Below, piece by piece: positions 26,110-35,782 of a stretch of DNA of 64,000 nt. Each line of letters starts with the position of its first letter. Position 1 is the stretch's first letter. The stretch lies in assembly GCF_900090285.1 (NCBI RefSeq), contig NZ_LT607754.1, positions 4,242,001-4,306,000 on the forward strand. The letters are read 5' to 3'. Below the pieces are notes generated by a model, which saw nothing but the letters and a program-made list of their open reading frames with translations, ran no database searches and was not told the DNA's origin. The translations under genes were made by a program, and so were the position numbers. This DNA comes from Micromonospora inositola (GTDB taxonomy: Bacteria > Actinomycetota > Actinomycetes > Mycobacteriales > Micromonosporaceae).

Positions 26110-29100
26110 TCACCGCAGCAGATACCCCATGGCCCTGCCCATTACCGAGTTCCGGGTGGCCACATCGGTGATCCCCTCGAAGCCGAAGCCGAAGTAGAGC
26201 GTGGCATCGGTGGCGACCACGGCGCCTTCGGGGAAGCCCGCCGCCGTCGTTCGGACGAAGTTGTTAGTGTTCGACGCGCTGCCCGCCGGCGGTCCGGTTG
26301 CCGCCCAGCCGCCGAGCCCGTCCTCGAACGATGTGCTGCCCTCGCCCGTGGACACCTCGACGTCGTCGACGAACACGCCCAGGCCCTGCGTGGTCCAGTC
26401 GCTCACGTACGCGATCGAGACCTCGACCTGACTGCCTGCGAACTGCCCTAGGTCGACCCGCCACTGCTGCCAGCCACCGGAGACACCGGAGGCGGCGTGC
26501 CATGCGCCGGTCGTACCGGTCGGGCTGCACGTGCCGTCGGTGTTGAGCGTCTGGTAGTGGTCGAGGTGCGGGTGCAGGTCGCGCCAGCCGGCCGGGCACG
26601 ACTGCCCGGTCTCCTGGTTGGTATGGCCGTTGAGGTCGGGCAACGTCGTCCAGTCGTTCTGTCCGGCCGTGTGGGCCTCGACCAGCACGTGGTCCCACTC
26701 CGCCTCCGTGTTGTACGACGTCCAGAAGGACAACGTGGCACCCCCGGCCGGAACGGTGAGCGTCCGGGTAAGCCGCTTGTACGAGACGTCGGCGATCTGC
26801 GAGTAGGCGTAGTTGTCACCGGTGTGCGGGTCGAAGGGCCCACCGGGCCGGTCGTACCTGGCCGCCGGCCAACTGCGGAACTGCGGGAAGTCGGCGACCG
26901 GAAGCAGCCCGCTCGTGGTCAGGAACGAGGCGCTGTGATCCTGGTTGGTGGCGCTGCCGGGGCCGTTGAAGCCCCAGTCGAGGCCGTTGAACGGGGTGTC
27001 GATGCCGGCCACGTCGTACAGCCCGCCGGCCGGGTTCGCACCGGCGTCCTCGTTGATGGCCCCGGCGCCGAACCAGTATTCGATCACGTCGTTGAGGCCG
27101 TCGCCCGAGCCGCCGAGCGCGCGGCACCGTCGCAGGATGGCCGGGTCGGAGCACATCTTGTTCTCGAACGGGTCGTAACGCTGGGTGCCGTGGCCCGGCG
27201 CGTACTGGTGACCGGCGTACTTGCCGGTGTAGAGCACGCGGCCGTCTTCGTTGAGATAGTCACGCACCTGCAGCAATTCCTCCATCGCCAGCCGGGAGGC
27301 ATTGCCCGCACCCCAGCCTGGCTCGCGCGTGATGATGTCGTTGCCCGTGTACCAGATGACCGCGTCGTAGTGGCTGAGTACGCCTAGCGCGTCCGGCGCG
27401 GTACGCCCTCGAGCGTCGACGTCGTACACGTCGTACCCGATCCCGTTCGCCGCCAGGGCGTCGGTGTAGTACGACAGGAAGTGCGGGCCGGGGGTCTGGG
27501 CGGGCGAGGCGCCCGTGTAGTCCTCGGCCGCCATGACCAGCACGCGGTTTGTGCTCTCGGCGAGCGCCCGGTAGGTGAACGAGTCGCTGGCGGCCCCGCC
27601 ACCCTCGAACCACACCTTCACCGTGTCGCCCGGGTTGGTGCCGGTCACCTGTCCGCGCATGACCCGGTAGTAGTTCGAGTTCCCGACTCCGTAGCGCTGT
27701 CCACCGGTCCACTCCGACGTAGGGGCGCTGTGCACCGTACCGCGGTTGATCTGGAACTTGACGGTCACGGCGCCGAGGCTGCGCTTGGCGAGCACCCGTA
27801 CCTCCTGCGGGTCGCCGTAGGAGACGTCGAAGGTGAAGTCGAACATCGCCAGGGCGCCGTTCTCCGGGTCGACCTCGGTCTGGTCGAGGTAGAACGGCTT
27901 GACCGTCATGCCGACCGGCGACACCGGGTCCGCCGGGCGGGTGGCCGAGCCGGCCAGCGCGAGATCGAACGGGAGGGTCTTCTCGAACTCGGCCTGGATC
28001 AGTGCCTCGTCATCCGGGAAGACGAAGCCACAGCCGGGGCACCCCTCGTTCAGTTCCGGAGTGAAGGCGACCGTGCCGTTGGCCGTGTCGGCGTAGTCGG
28101 TCGTCTCGCCGTTGGTCACCTACAGCTCATCCGAGCTGATGCCGGGGTCGAAGCCCGGGATCGCCGGGCGGGCGTCGGTGCCGGCGAGCGCGGTGTAGAT
28201 CGGGTTGTCGGCCTCGGGCGTGCCGATCTGCCAGCCCTGCGGGTAGAGGATGTACGGCCCGAAGGAGTGGAAGTTGGACTGGAACTTGGGCTTGATCCGG
28301 TCGAGCAGGCCCTGCATCGCCTGGGTCTCGGGCTCGGAGGCGGGGCTCGGCCCGCGGTAGGTCTCCCCGGCGGAGATGGACGAGGAGCCCTCCTCGTCGT
28401 ACTTGAAGCGCGAGTTGAAGTTGCGGTTCGGGTCGACACCGTCGCCGACGGCGATTTGACCGTCGTTGTTGTTGTCGCGCAGGTTCTTGCGCCACAGCCG
28501 TTCGTTGTCGAACGTGTACTGGTATCCGTCCGGGTTGGCGGAGATGACGAACCACAGCTCGGTGCTCTTCAGCAGGTCCTTGATGTCCTTGTCGTTGGCC
28601 CGCCAGCGGTCGATGTACCACCTCAGCAGGCGACGGTTGACCTCGACGCTGATCCACTCGCGGGCGTGCTGGTTCGAGCTGTACAGCACGGCCGGGCGCG
28701 AGGCGTCGGGAACCTCCTTGGCCGCTTGCGTCACCTTAAGCGCGATGAGCTCGCGTCCCTGGTACGTGTGCCCGAGCACCTCAAGCTTGACCAGCTGCGG
28801 GTTCCGCTTCGCGAGGTCGTACAGCTCGTCGCGGATGCCGCCCGGCTCGTCCCAGGACCGCCACACGTTGTATCCGCTGGCCGCCTGCTCGGCGGCGAGC
28901 TGGCGCTGGGTCTTGCCGTCCTTGTTGCGCTTGGGCGCGACGCGTAGGCCTCGGTCGCCGAGCCGGGCACGCTCGGCGTCGCTCAGGACCACGTCCAACT
29001 CGACGTCTTCCCCGACGAGCCGGGTGGCCGCGACGTCGAGACCCTCCTGGACGAGCTGAGCGGCCTGCGCGGGCTCGGCCCGCACGGTGTACATGTCGAG

Positions 29101-29190
29101 CTCAGCCTGCGACGGCTGTGCCGCCGAGGGTGCGACGAGCCCGAAGATCATCAGGAGTAACGCTGACAGGAACACGGTGGAGCGCTTCAT
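26110..29190 (-). pseudogene. Large secreted M14 zinc carboxypeptidase interrupted by an in-frame TAG
   Basis: The intact gene would encode 1026 residues. ATG at 29190 follows GGAGG; a signal peptide is at residues 1-24. The M14 domain has zinc ligands His175 and Glu178 (NQHAREWIS), the third ligand His308 (FHSFG), and the catalytic Glu379 (FTPELNE). A single TAG at codon 357 (28120-28122) splits the frame: the reading phase and homology continue immediately on both sides, and no base is gained or lost. Counting back 22 residues from Glu379, the TAG falls where carboxypeptidase A has Tyr248. The C-terminal ~600 residues carry M6/immune-inhibitor-like and lectin-like strand domains. A product stopped at 357 would lack the catalytic Glu, so the gene is scored as broken unless the TAG is read through. 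Confidence 0.85.
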
Positions 29191-29701
29191 TGCGACCCTC
29201 CAACCCCCCCTGGTGGGCACAGCCGCTCGGGGAGTGGCCATAGACGCGGGTAGTCGTCTCGCCAGCATGCGAAAAGGCTGGACATCGATGAATCCTCCGT
29301 CCGGACGGACTCCGATGCGCCGGTAAGCTGCCGAGGGGCCGATTGGAGGTCTGGCTGAGGTGGCGGTTGCCGAACGTGGGCCGCCGTCGTGCCGGTGTCG
29401 GCCGCGGCCGGCACGAATCCCTGGCGGAGCAGCCAGCCGGCGATGTCCGATACAGCGTCGCTGGGGCCGAAGGTCAGTCGGGTCAGGTCGATCGTAAACT
29501 GGCCCGCGCTGGTCGCTCCTCGCCCAGGCCGCGGTCCGTGCGGTACCGCACCCGGTGGGCGGTGACCGTCGGGAAGGCCAGCCCCCATACCGTTTCGCGG
29601 CGCAGCAGTCCGCGCGTACCACGACGGCATCGACGGGGTGCCGGCCGTCGAGTACGTTACCGGCGAGTCGATCTGGCGATGGTGGACGGCGGGGAGGCCG
29701 C
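29191..29701. other. Intergenic stretch between divergent M14 and flavoprotein genes
   Basis: It must hold both promoters. A minus-strand segment near 29350-29510 is protein-like (QFTIDLTRLTFGPSDAVSDIAGWLLRQGF) but has no start or recognised family; it may be the residue of a lost gene. Confidence 0.35.
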
Positions 29702-31315
29702 ATGGCCGGGAAACACCGTTCGTGGTGGGGCTGGGGGCACGTCGAGGACGCAGTGACCGGCGCGGAGGCCACGTCGTTGGCCGACCGGGTGCGTGCCCTG
29801 CTGCCCGGCGTCGACCTGACCGAGCATGTCGCGCCGCCGGTGGCCGAACTCGGCCTGCGCCCGCCGCGGGTCGATCCGCCGACGTCACTCGCCCGGCTGT
29901 GCTCGACGGACCCGGCCGACCGGGCGGCGCACACCCACGGCAAGGCGTTCCGGGACGTCGTCCGCAACCTGCAGGGGGACGTCCACGACCCGCCGGACCT
30001 GGTGGTCCGGCCGGCGACCGAGCAGGACGTCGTCGACGTCCTGGACTGGTGCGCGGGCCGGGACATCGCGGTGATCCCCTACGGCGGCGGCTCGTCAGTG
30101 GTCGGCGGAGTCGAGCCGCGGCTGGACGACGCGTATCCCGCGGCGGTCAGTCTCGACCTCGGGCGCCTCGACCGGGTGCTGGAGGTGGACCCGACCAGCC
30201 GGGCGGCCCGCATCCAGGCCGGCGTGTTCGGCCCGGCGCTGGAGGACCAGCTCCGGCGGCACGACCTCACGTTGCGGCACTTCCCGCAGTCGTTCGAGTT
30301 CTCCACCCTGGGCGGCTGGTTGGCCACCCGCGCCGGCGGTCACTACGCCACCGTCCTAACCCACATCGACGACCTGGTGGAGTCGTTGCGGGTGGTCACC
30401 CCGGCGGGCACCAGCCAGTCGCGCCGGCTGCCCGGCTCCGGCGCCGGGCCGTCCCCGGATCGGCTGTTCCTCGGCTCGGAGGGCGTGCTCGGCGTCATCA
30501 CCGAGGCGTGGATGCGGCTGCAGGACCGGCCGCGCTGGCGGGCAGGCGCCTCGGTGCACTTCACCGACTACGACGGGGCGGTCGCCGCCACCCGGGCCAT
30601 CGCCCAGTCCGCGCTGCACCCGAGCAACTGCCGGCTGCTCGACCCGGCGGAGGCGCTCCTCAACGCCGGCGCCGCCACCACCGGCGGCGTGCTCGTCCTG
30701 GGATTCGAGTCCGCCGACCATCCGGTCACACCATGGCTGGACCGCGCCGTCGAGCTGTGCCGCGACCACGGGGGAACCCTGCCGGAGCCGCCCCGCGACG
30801 ACGACTCGTCCGGCCCACGGCAGCGGACCGCCGCAGCCGACGCCTGGCGGTCAGCGTTCCTGCGGATGCCGTACCAGCGCGACGCGCTCGCCGCCCGGTC
30901 GATGATCGTGGAGACGTTCGAGACCGCCTGCACCTGGGACCGATTCCCCGCCTTGCGCGCCGCCGTGCTCGACGTGGCCGGCGACGCGCTCCGCGCCGTC
31001 GCCGCGACCGGTGTGGTCACCTGCCGCTTCACCCATGTCTACCCGGACGGCCCCGCCCCCTACTTCGGCGTGTACGCCACCGGCCGCTGGGGCGCCACCC
31101 TCGCCCAGTGGGACCAGATCAAGCATGCCGTCTCCGACGCGCTGCTCGCCGCCGGCGGCACCATCACCCACCACCACGCCGTCGGCCGCGACCACCGACC
31201 GTGGTACGACCGGCAGCGTCCGGATCCGGTCGCGCGCGCATTGCGCGCCGCCAAGAGCGCGCTCGACCCGTCCTGGATCCTCAACCCCGGCGTCCTTGTC
31301 GATCCCGCCGGCTGA
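29702..31315 (+). CDS. FAD-binding oxidoreductase of the VAO / alkyl-DHAP synthase type
   Basis: A 537-residue flavoprotein. ATG at 29702 has GGGGAGG just before it. The VAO-type FAD domain includes DLVVRPATEQDVVDVLDWC, the pyrophosphate loop PYGGGSSVVGGVEP, the FEFSTLGGWLATRAGGHYAT motif and GSEGVLGVITEAWMRLQ, all diagnostic of alkyldihydroxyacetone-phosphate synthase relatives. The cap domain (about 290-510) ends with DPSWILNPGVL. Actinobacterial members are generally assigned to lipid or hydroxyacid oxidation; the substrate here is unknown. The reading frame runs in phase toward a truncated HxlR gene. Confidence 0.85.
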   Translation: MAGKHRSWWGWGHVEDAVTGAEATSLADRVRALLPGVDLTEHVAPPVAELGLRPPRVDPPTSLARLCSTDPADRAAHTHGKAFRDVVRNLQGDVHDPPDLVVRPATEQDVVDVLDWCAGRDIAVIPYGGGSSVVGGVEPRLDDAYPAAVSLDLGRLDRVLEVDPTSRAARIQAGVFGPALEDQLRRHDLTLRHFPQSFEFSTLGGWLATRAGGHYATVLTHIDDLVESLRVVTPAGTSQSRRLPGSGAGPSPDRLFLGSEGVLGVITEAWMRLQDRPRWRAGASVHFTDYDGAVAATRAIAQSALHPSNCRLLDPAEALLNAGAATTGGVLVLGFESADHPVTPWLDRAVELCRDHGGTLPEPPRDDDSSGPRQRTAAADAWRSAFLRMPYQRDALAARSMIVETFETACTWDRFPALRAAVLDVAGDALRAVAATGVVTCRFTHVYPDGPAPYFGVYATGRWGATLAQWDQIKHAVSDALLAAGGTITHHHAVGRDHRPWYDRQRPDPVARALRAAKSALDPSWILNPGVLVDPAG

Positions 31316-31339
31316 CCTTGGGGCCGGCCCCCGGACGAC

Positions 31340-31435
31340 CGGTGGATCACCTGCACCTGGTCGCCGTACGGGAACCGGTCCAGGGCCTGGTGGAGCCGGT
31401 GGTCCATCAGCCCGCAGTACGAAGACGCCGACTTC
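31340..31435 (-). pseudogene. Remnant of a DsbA/FrnE-like oxidoreductase N-terminus
   Basis: A 25-30 residue stretch (MDHRLHQALDRFPYGDQVQVIHRS) resembles the second segment of DsbA-family FrnE proteins, where a basic helix with R-x-x-x-A-L-x-x-F-P is followed by V-x-V-x-W-R-S-F. The CxxC and the rest of the gene are missing. It lies divergently against the truncated HxlR regulator, the usual arrangement of such pairs. The match is short, so confidence is modest. Confidence 0.3.
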
Positions 31436-31816
31436 ATCCGCGAGGTCCTGGACCTTGTCGGCGACAAGTGGAGCGTTTTGATCATCGGTACGCTCGCCGA
31501 TGGCCCCATCCGCTACTCGGACCTGGGCGACGCGATCCCCGGCATCTCTCAGCGCATGCTCACGCTGACCTTGAAGCACCTGCAGCGCACTGGGCTCGTC
31601 ACCCGGACCTCCTACCCCGAAGTCCCGCCCCGCGTCGAGTACGCCCTCACCGAACTCGGCACCTCGCTCCTGTCCACCGTCCTGGCCCTGGCGGCCTGGT
31701 CGTCCGACCACCATGCCGAAATTCGCCGCCATCAGACCGAGTACGACAACGTCACCGCAACCCAGGAGCGCGGACTGGCGACGCGTCATGGACGGTCTCA
31801 CCGCCGTCGACAGTGA
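31415..31816 (+). pseudogene. HxlR-family regulator lacking a normal start
   Basis: The frame encodes a full HxlR winged helix: DFIREVLDLVGDKWSVLIIGTLADGPIRYSDL, then ISQRMLTLTLKHLQRTGLV and the wing YPEVPPRVEYALTELGTSLL. It is in phase with, and follows, the flavoprotein stop at 31315, but between that stop and the DNA-binding domain there is no ATG or GTG; the first usable codon is a TTG at 31478, inside the domain. The N-terminus, with its usual cysteine, has been replaced. It probably regulated the divergent oxidoreductase whose trace lies at 31340-31435. Expression as a working repressor is doubtful. Confidence 0.55.
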
Positions 31817-32109
31817 GCTGCCTGCGCAGCGACTCCCGATGGGCCACAGGCTCGACGGCCCATTGGCTCGGATCGCCTTCCGCGCTCAGGGCCGAACAGA
31901 TGTGCATGGTGTGCGCCAGGTTGAGCCGGGGCGGACACTGGCGACGGCCGGCGCCGATCGTTGCGCACGGCGGCGAGGACGCGGCGGGGCCGGGCATGTT
32001 GTGGCTTGCTGGTCCCAGGGTTTGGTGATGCCATCCGGGACGCCGCGACTTCACGGCCGGAGTACCTCGTAAGCGCATGTGCGCCGGCCTGCTCCGACGG
32101 CGGCGACCG
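31817..32109. other. Intergenic stretch
   Basis: No gene is supported. Short shadow frames only. Confidence 0.3.
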
Positions 32110-32730
32110 TCAGGAGGTGACCGACGTCGCCGTACCTGTGGGGCTTGCCGGTGGCGACGCGGGGTCGGTGGACGCGGAGCCGCTGGGCGCAGGGCTGCTC
32201 GGCCCCGGCGTGCCGCCCGACGGAGTCGGACCAGGTGTGGACGGGGCCGGGGTGGGGCTGCCGGACGGGCTGGGAGTGGCGGTGGGCGGCGGCAACGAGG
32301 GGGCGCCGGTCGATCCGGGCGTCGGACGCACCGTCGGCTTCGCGGTCGGTGGCCTGGTGGCCGGGCTCGTGGCCGTCGGCTTCGGGGCGCCGGTCGCCGA
32401 GCGCGGAGTCGCCGTGTCGGCGGTCGGCTTGGGCAGCGACTCGGTCTGGGCCACCGGAACGGTCGGTGGGGCGACGTCGGCGGGAGACGGACCGGAGACG
32501 ACGTGCGCACTGGGCGTGGCCGGGAGATCCGGCGTGGGAGTGGCCGGTGCCGGCCGCAGGTCCGGCGCGCCGGCGGCCCGCGCCGACACGGCGTCGCCGG
32601 AGTCAGCCTCGGCGTCTCCGATCAGCGCGAAGCCGAGACCCGCTCCGCCGACCAGCAGGGCGGCGAGGGCTCCGGTCGCGACGGGCAGCGCGGCCGAACG
32701 GGGTGGGCGGGGACGCCGGTGGGCGGGCAA
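32110..32730 (-). CDS. Pro/Thr/Ser-rich membrane-anchored protein
   Basis: This 206-residue protein has an Arg-rich N-terminus, one transmembrane helix (about residues 14-36, ALPVATGALAALLVGGAGLGF) and a long, low-complexity extracellular tail rich in Pro, Ser, Thr and Ala, as in cell-wall-spanning stalks. TTG at 32730 is taken as the start because AGGAG lies 6 bases before it; no ATG is near. No catalytic domain is visible. Composition is highly biased, so the exact boundaries are approximate. Confidence 0.55.
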   Translation of the reverse strand: MPAHRRPRPPRSAALPVATGALAALLVGGAGLGFALIGDAEADSGDAVSARAAGAPDLRPAPATPTPDLPATPSAHVVSGPSPADVAPPTVPVAQTESLPKPTADTATPRSATGAPKPTATSPATRPPTAKPTVRPTPGSTGAPSLPPPTATPSPSGSPTPAPSTPGPTPSGGTPGPSSPAPSGSASTDPASPPASPTGTATSVTS

Positions 32731-32887
32731 CGAACGCTCCTGACCTACTGGGACGACTGAGCTGGCGCGACAACGCCGGCCCCGACCCTGCCGCCCGCCA
32801 TGCGCGACCGCCAATGGCCGGACGGCGGAGGTGACCGGGATCACCACCAATCAGGCATGCGGCGGCCGAAGCAGTCACCAGACCGAC

Positions 32888-33532
32888 ATGTCGGACGAGC
32901 GCGTCGATGCGGCGGAGATCAACGCCCGGGGGTGCGAGGTCGACCACGTCACGGTCTACCGATGGGTGCAGCGGTTCACCCCGCTGCTGGCCGGCGCCGC
33001 CCGCTTCTGCCGGCACCCACCAGGCGACAGGTGGCACGTTGATGAGACGTACGTCAAGGTGAAGGGGGTGTGGCGCTGCGTGTACCGGGCGGTCGACCAG
33101 TACGGGCAGGTCATCGACGTGCCCGCCGCGACGCGGGCGCGGCCCGGCGGTTCTTCCGGCGAGCGTTGTCGGCGTTGAGGGTGACGCCCACCGAGGTGGT
33201 CACCGACGCCGCCGCGGTCTATCGCGCCGTGCTCGACGAGCTGATCCCACAGGCGTGGCACCACGTCGAGCAGTACGCGAACAACCCGATCGAGGCTGAT
33301 CACAGCCAGTTCAGACAGCGGTTGAGACCGATGCGCGGGGCTACGAACGGACAAGGCAGCACAAGTGATCGTCGCCGGACACATGTTCATGCAGAACCTC
33401 CGACGCGGACACTACGAATTCGCCGTCGATGCCTCGCCGGCTTCGCGGGTGGCCGCGGCGTTCACCGAACTCGCCCCAAGCGATCTGACCGAGGACCCCG
33501 GGACGGGTTCAACACGTCCGCCGATCCGATAG
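32888..33532 (+). pseudogene. IS6-family transposase remnant with two frameshifts
   Basis: The conserved core is DHVTVYRWVQRFTPLL, then DRWHVDETYVKVKG (first Asp), then VVTDAAAVYRAVLDELIP (second Asp) and YANNPIEADHSQ (Glu), identifying IS6. The N-terminal helix-turn-helix is missing. Frames change near 33120, where a few codons are also lost, and near 33345; the last frame ends FMQNLRRGHYEFAVDASPASRVAAAFTELA and stops at 33532. The copy is dead. Two more IS6 traces occur at 54182-54713 and 56299-56363. Confidence 0.8.
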
Positions 33533-33638
33533 CGCCCATGCCGAGATCCGGGTGTCAAGTGTCCAATGAGGAAAGCGCGGCGACCCGCGTCGCTGCGCGG
33601 CGTTGATCGCAGATCACCGGCCCGCTGGCCATCATGGG

Positions 33639-34235
33639 TCACCGGCCCCCGGCTTGTTGGAACGCGCGCAGCCGTTCGCCGCGCAGGCCGACGCAGTCGT
33701 GTGCCCAGAAGACGTCGGAGTAGACGAACGCGCCGTGCATCCAGTCCTCGTACGCTGACAGCCGGGCCACTTGGAACGCGCCTGGCGCGTTCCGCAGCGT
33801 GGGCGGTCGGAAGCCCAGCCGCTCGGCGTCGTCGAAGCCCCGTGCACCGTAGTAGCCGGGCGCACCCTCCAAGAACACCAGCGGCACGTCCTGGGCGTCG
33901 GCGGCGGCCAGGGCGTGACCGATCAGCGCGGTACCGATCCCAGATCGCTGGAACTCCGGCAGGACGCCCAGCGGCGACAGCGAGTACACGGCCACCAAAC
34001 GCTCCGGCGCATCCAGCCGGCATCCGCTGAGCATCACATGCCCGACGACCCGATCGTCTTCGGCGTCGTTGACGGTGGCCACCAGCGACACCGGCGCCAA
34101 CGGCGCCGGGGCGGTCCGCAGCTCGTCAACCAGGCCCGGCACTCGGTCCGGATGGCCGAACGCGCGAGCGTGAACCTCCCGTACCGCCGCGTGATCGTGC
34201 TCCTGCTCCAGCCGGTACCGCACGTCATGTCCCAT
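33639..34235 (-). CDS. GNAT-family N-acetyltransferase
   Basis: A 198-residue GNAT protein. The acetyl-CoA loop is VYSLSPLGVLPEFQRSGIGTALIGHAL (motif A, Q/R-x-x-G-x-G/A), and the fold continues with LVFLEGAPGYYGARGFDDAERLGF (motif B). ATG at 34235 is chosen over a GTG 3 bases earlier. Members of this branch (YhbS-like) acetylate small amines or unknown metabolites. The acceptor cannot be told here. Single gene. Confidence 0.85.
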   Translation of the reverse strand: MGHDVRYRLEQEHDHAAVREVHARAFGHPDRVPGLVDELRTAPAPLAPVSLVATVNDAEDDRVVGHVMLSGCRLDAPERLVAVYSLSPLGVLPEFQRSGIGTALIGHALAAADAQDVPLVFLEGAPGYYGARGFDDAERLGFRPPTLRNAPGAFQVARLSAYEDWMHGAFVYSDVFWAHDCVGLRGERLRAFQQAGGR

Positions 34236-35145
34236 CACGGCCGCAAGGTTAGCCGCAAGGCCACGCTATTTCGAGGAGCTTCTGTCCGATCTCAAGGATC
34301 ATGGCGGGAGGCTGATCGTGCTCGCAGTCCACATCCGGATCTGCCGCTGACAAAGCGCGGCGCCCGCGAGTGCGCTCGTCACTGTCCGTACCCACCGTGG
34401 GGGTCGCTCGCTTCGTGTCGCGGGGCGAACGGCCCTGCGTTAGGCAGACTGTCCCGGCTGACCGTGTGGGTCCATTGCGGGGCCGGGATTGGGGGAGCAC
34501 GTTGGGAGCAGTTGGGTGCACTGAACGCCGTTGAACTGAGCTCAACGGCACCGAACGGCGCTCAACGGCATACGCCCCGACCTGGCGTGTTGCGTTTTCG
34601 CAGGCAAAGTGGGTGCAGCGTCCTGCTTCACACGGAGTGCTCGGCCGTATTGAGCAGCGGTCGACAGCATTCTATGTCGCCTGGCAGGGGAGTATCCGCA
34701 GGTCAAAGCGGTAAGGACCTTGCCGGTGATCATGGCTTGCAGGTGGGTGCAGATTGGGTGCAGGCCGGCGAAGTGGTCACCGCGCCCGAAGTGCTTAACG
34801 AAGCCGGGCCGCGCGGATTGCTGGGACGTGCGGTGATGTGGGCGAGCGGGCCGGCGTGACCTCCCAGCGAACACCGAAGAGGTCAGGCTTCGCTGCTCCA
34901 CGCCTGGCCGGTGCCGGCTGTCGTATGGAGTCTGACGTGCGCCGCGGCGACGACCCGGCGGGTGTACGTCGGGCCTTCGGCGAATGCGCAGCACGGGATC
35001 GTGGGCTTTGTCGGCGTACTGCCCGCCCGCCGGGCCGCGGGTACGTCGACGACATGCTGGCTGGGACGACTGCACTGCTGGCCACCATGGGGACACGGCG
35101 GATCGTGGACGACGGGAGTCGGGCGGTCCGGGCCATTGAAGATCG
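34236..35145. other. Long gene-free stretch with clustered short repeats
   Basis: No gene is supported in these ~900 bases. It contains four copies of TGGGTGCA on the plus strand (34514, 34611, 34744, 34755), an inverted repeat GCCGTTGA-N7-TCAACGGC at 34528-34550, and a direct repeat GCTCAACGGC at 34541 and 34561. It also contains one copy of the dispersed GGATCTGCCGC motif (34337). The cluster could be a recombinase attachment region, but no integrase gene is adjacent. Confidence 0.4.
34337..34347 (+). repeat. Dispersed intergenic motif GGATCTGCCGC (copy a)
   Basis: Preceded by CATCC and followed by TGACAAAGCGCGGC. See the other copies at 42835, 44386, 46693, 47111 and 50202. Confidence 0.55.
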
Positions 35146-35508
35146 GTGGACTGGCAGGAACTGACGGACCTGACGCACGGACAGCCGTTCGTGGTCGAGC
35201 GGGTCCGCCTCGCCGGCAGCGGCGTCGTGGTCGAGGGTCGGTTCGAGCCGCCGCAGCTGGCCCAGCTCAGCGTCGACGACCAGGTGTTCGTTGCCGCGTT
35301 CGTACGGTCGCACGGTTCGATCAAGGAGATGGAACGGATCTTCGGGGTGAGCTACCCGACGATCAAGTCCCGGCTGAACCGGATCGCCGAGCACCTCGAC
35401 TTCGTCGACACCGACCCGGCGCCCACCGGCGCCGACGTCGTCGACCGCCTGCGGCGGGGGGAGATCAGCGTCCAGGAGGCGCTGGCCGAGCTGGAGAGGT
35501 CCCGATGA
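35146..35508 (+). CDS. DUF2089-family protein (first gene of a three-gene operon)
   Basis: The 120-residue protein has a helical DNA-binding-like region: LAQLSVDDQVFVAAFVRSHGSIKEMERIFGVSYPTIKSRLNRI, which has the look of a helix-turn-helix, and a small C-terminal segment LRRGEISVQEALAELERS resembling the SHOCT helix pair. The cysteine-rich zinc ribbon of some DUF2089 members is absent. Its TGA overlaps the ATG of the next gene (ATGA), so the operon is translationally coupled. It is probably a small transcription regulator; no target is known. Confidence 0.75.
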   Translation: MDWQELTDLTHGQPFVVERVRLAGSGVVVEGRFEPPQLAQLSVDDQVFVAAFVRSHGSIKEMERIFGVSYPTIKSRLNRIAEHLDFVDTDPAPTGADVVDRLRRGEISVQEALAELERSR

Positions 35509-35765
35509 TCCCGCGGCTGGTGACGTACCGCCAACGCCGTCCCGACGGCCGCTGGCTGCGGCTGTACGTCCCTGTCCTGCCGGTACTGCTGGTGCTGTCA
35601 CCGCTGCTGCTACTCGTCGTGCTGGCCGGACTGGTCGCCTGCCTCGTCTTCCGGGTCAGCCTGGTGGGCGCGCTGCGCGGCACCGGGCAACTGCTGTGCG
35701 CGCTGCCCGGCACCCGGTTCGAGATTGAGGACGGCCGAACGGCCGTGCTGGTAAGCGTCAGATGA
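35505..35765 (+). CDS. Small membrane protein of the DUF2089 operon
   Basis: An 86-residue protein with one or two transmembrane helices (about residues 20-48, LYVPVLPVLLVLSPLLLLVVLAGLVACLVF in two adjoining halves) between charged ends. It sits between the DUF2089 regulator and a SHOCT-like protein, overlapping the former by 4 bases. No family function is known. The operon order is seen in other actinomycetes from memory of the family and was not checked here. Confidence 0.6.
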   Translation: MIPRLVTYRQRRPDGRWLRLYVPVLPVLLVLSPLLLLVVLAGLVACLVFRVSLVGALRGTGQLLCALPGTRFEIEDGRTAVLVSVR

Positions 35766-35782
35766 GGCAGAGGGGAGCAACA

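Noticed and set aside
29638..32028. 796-residue plus-strand frame overlapping the flavoprotein
   Set aside because: Shares the strand of the real gene but is shifted; the FAD motifs are only in the other frame.
33639..34235. GNAT as a clustered resistance gene
   Set aside because: No matching aminoglycoside motif and no resistance partners nearby.
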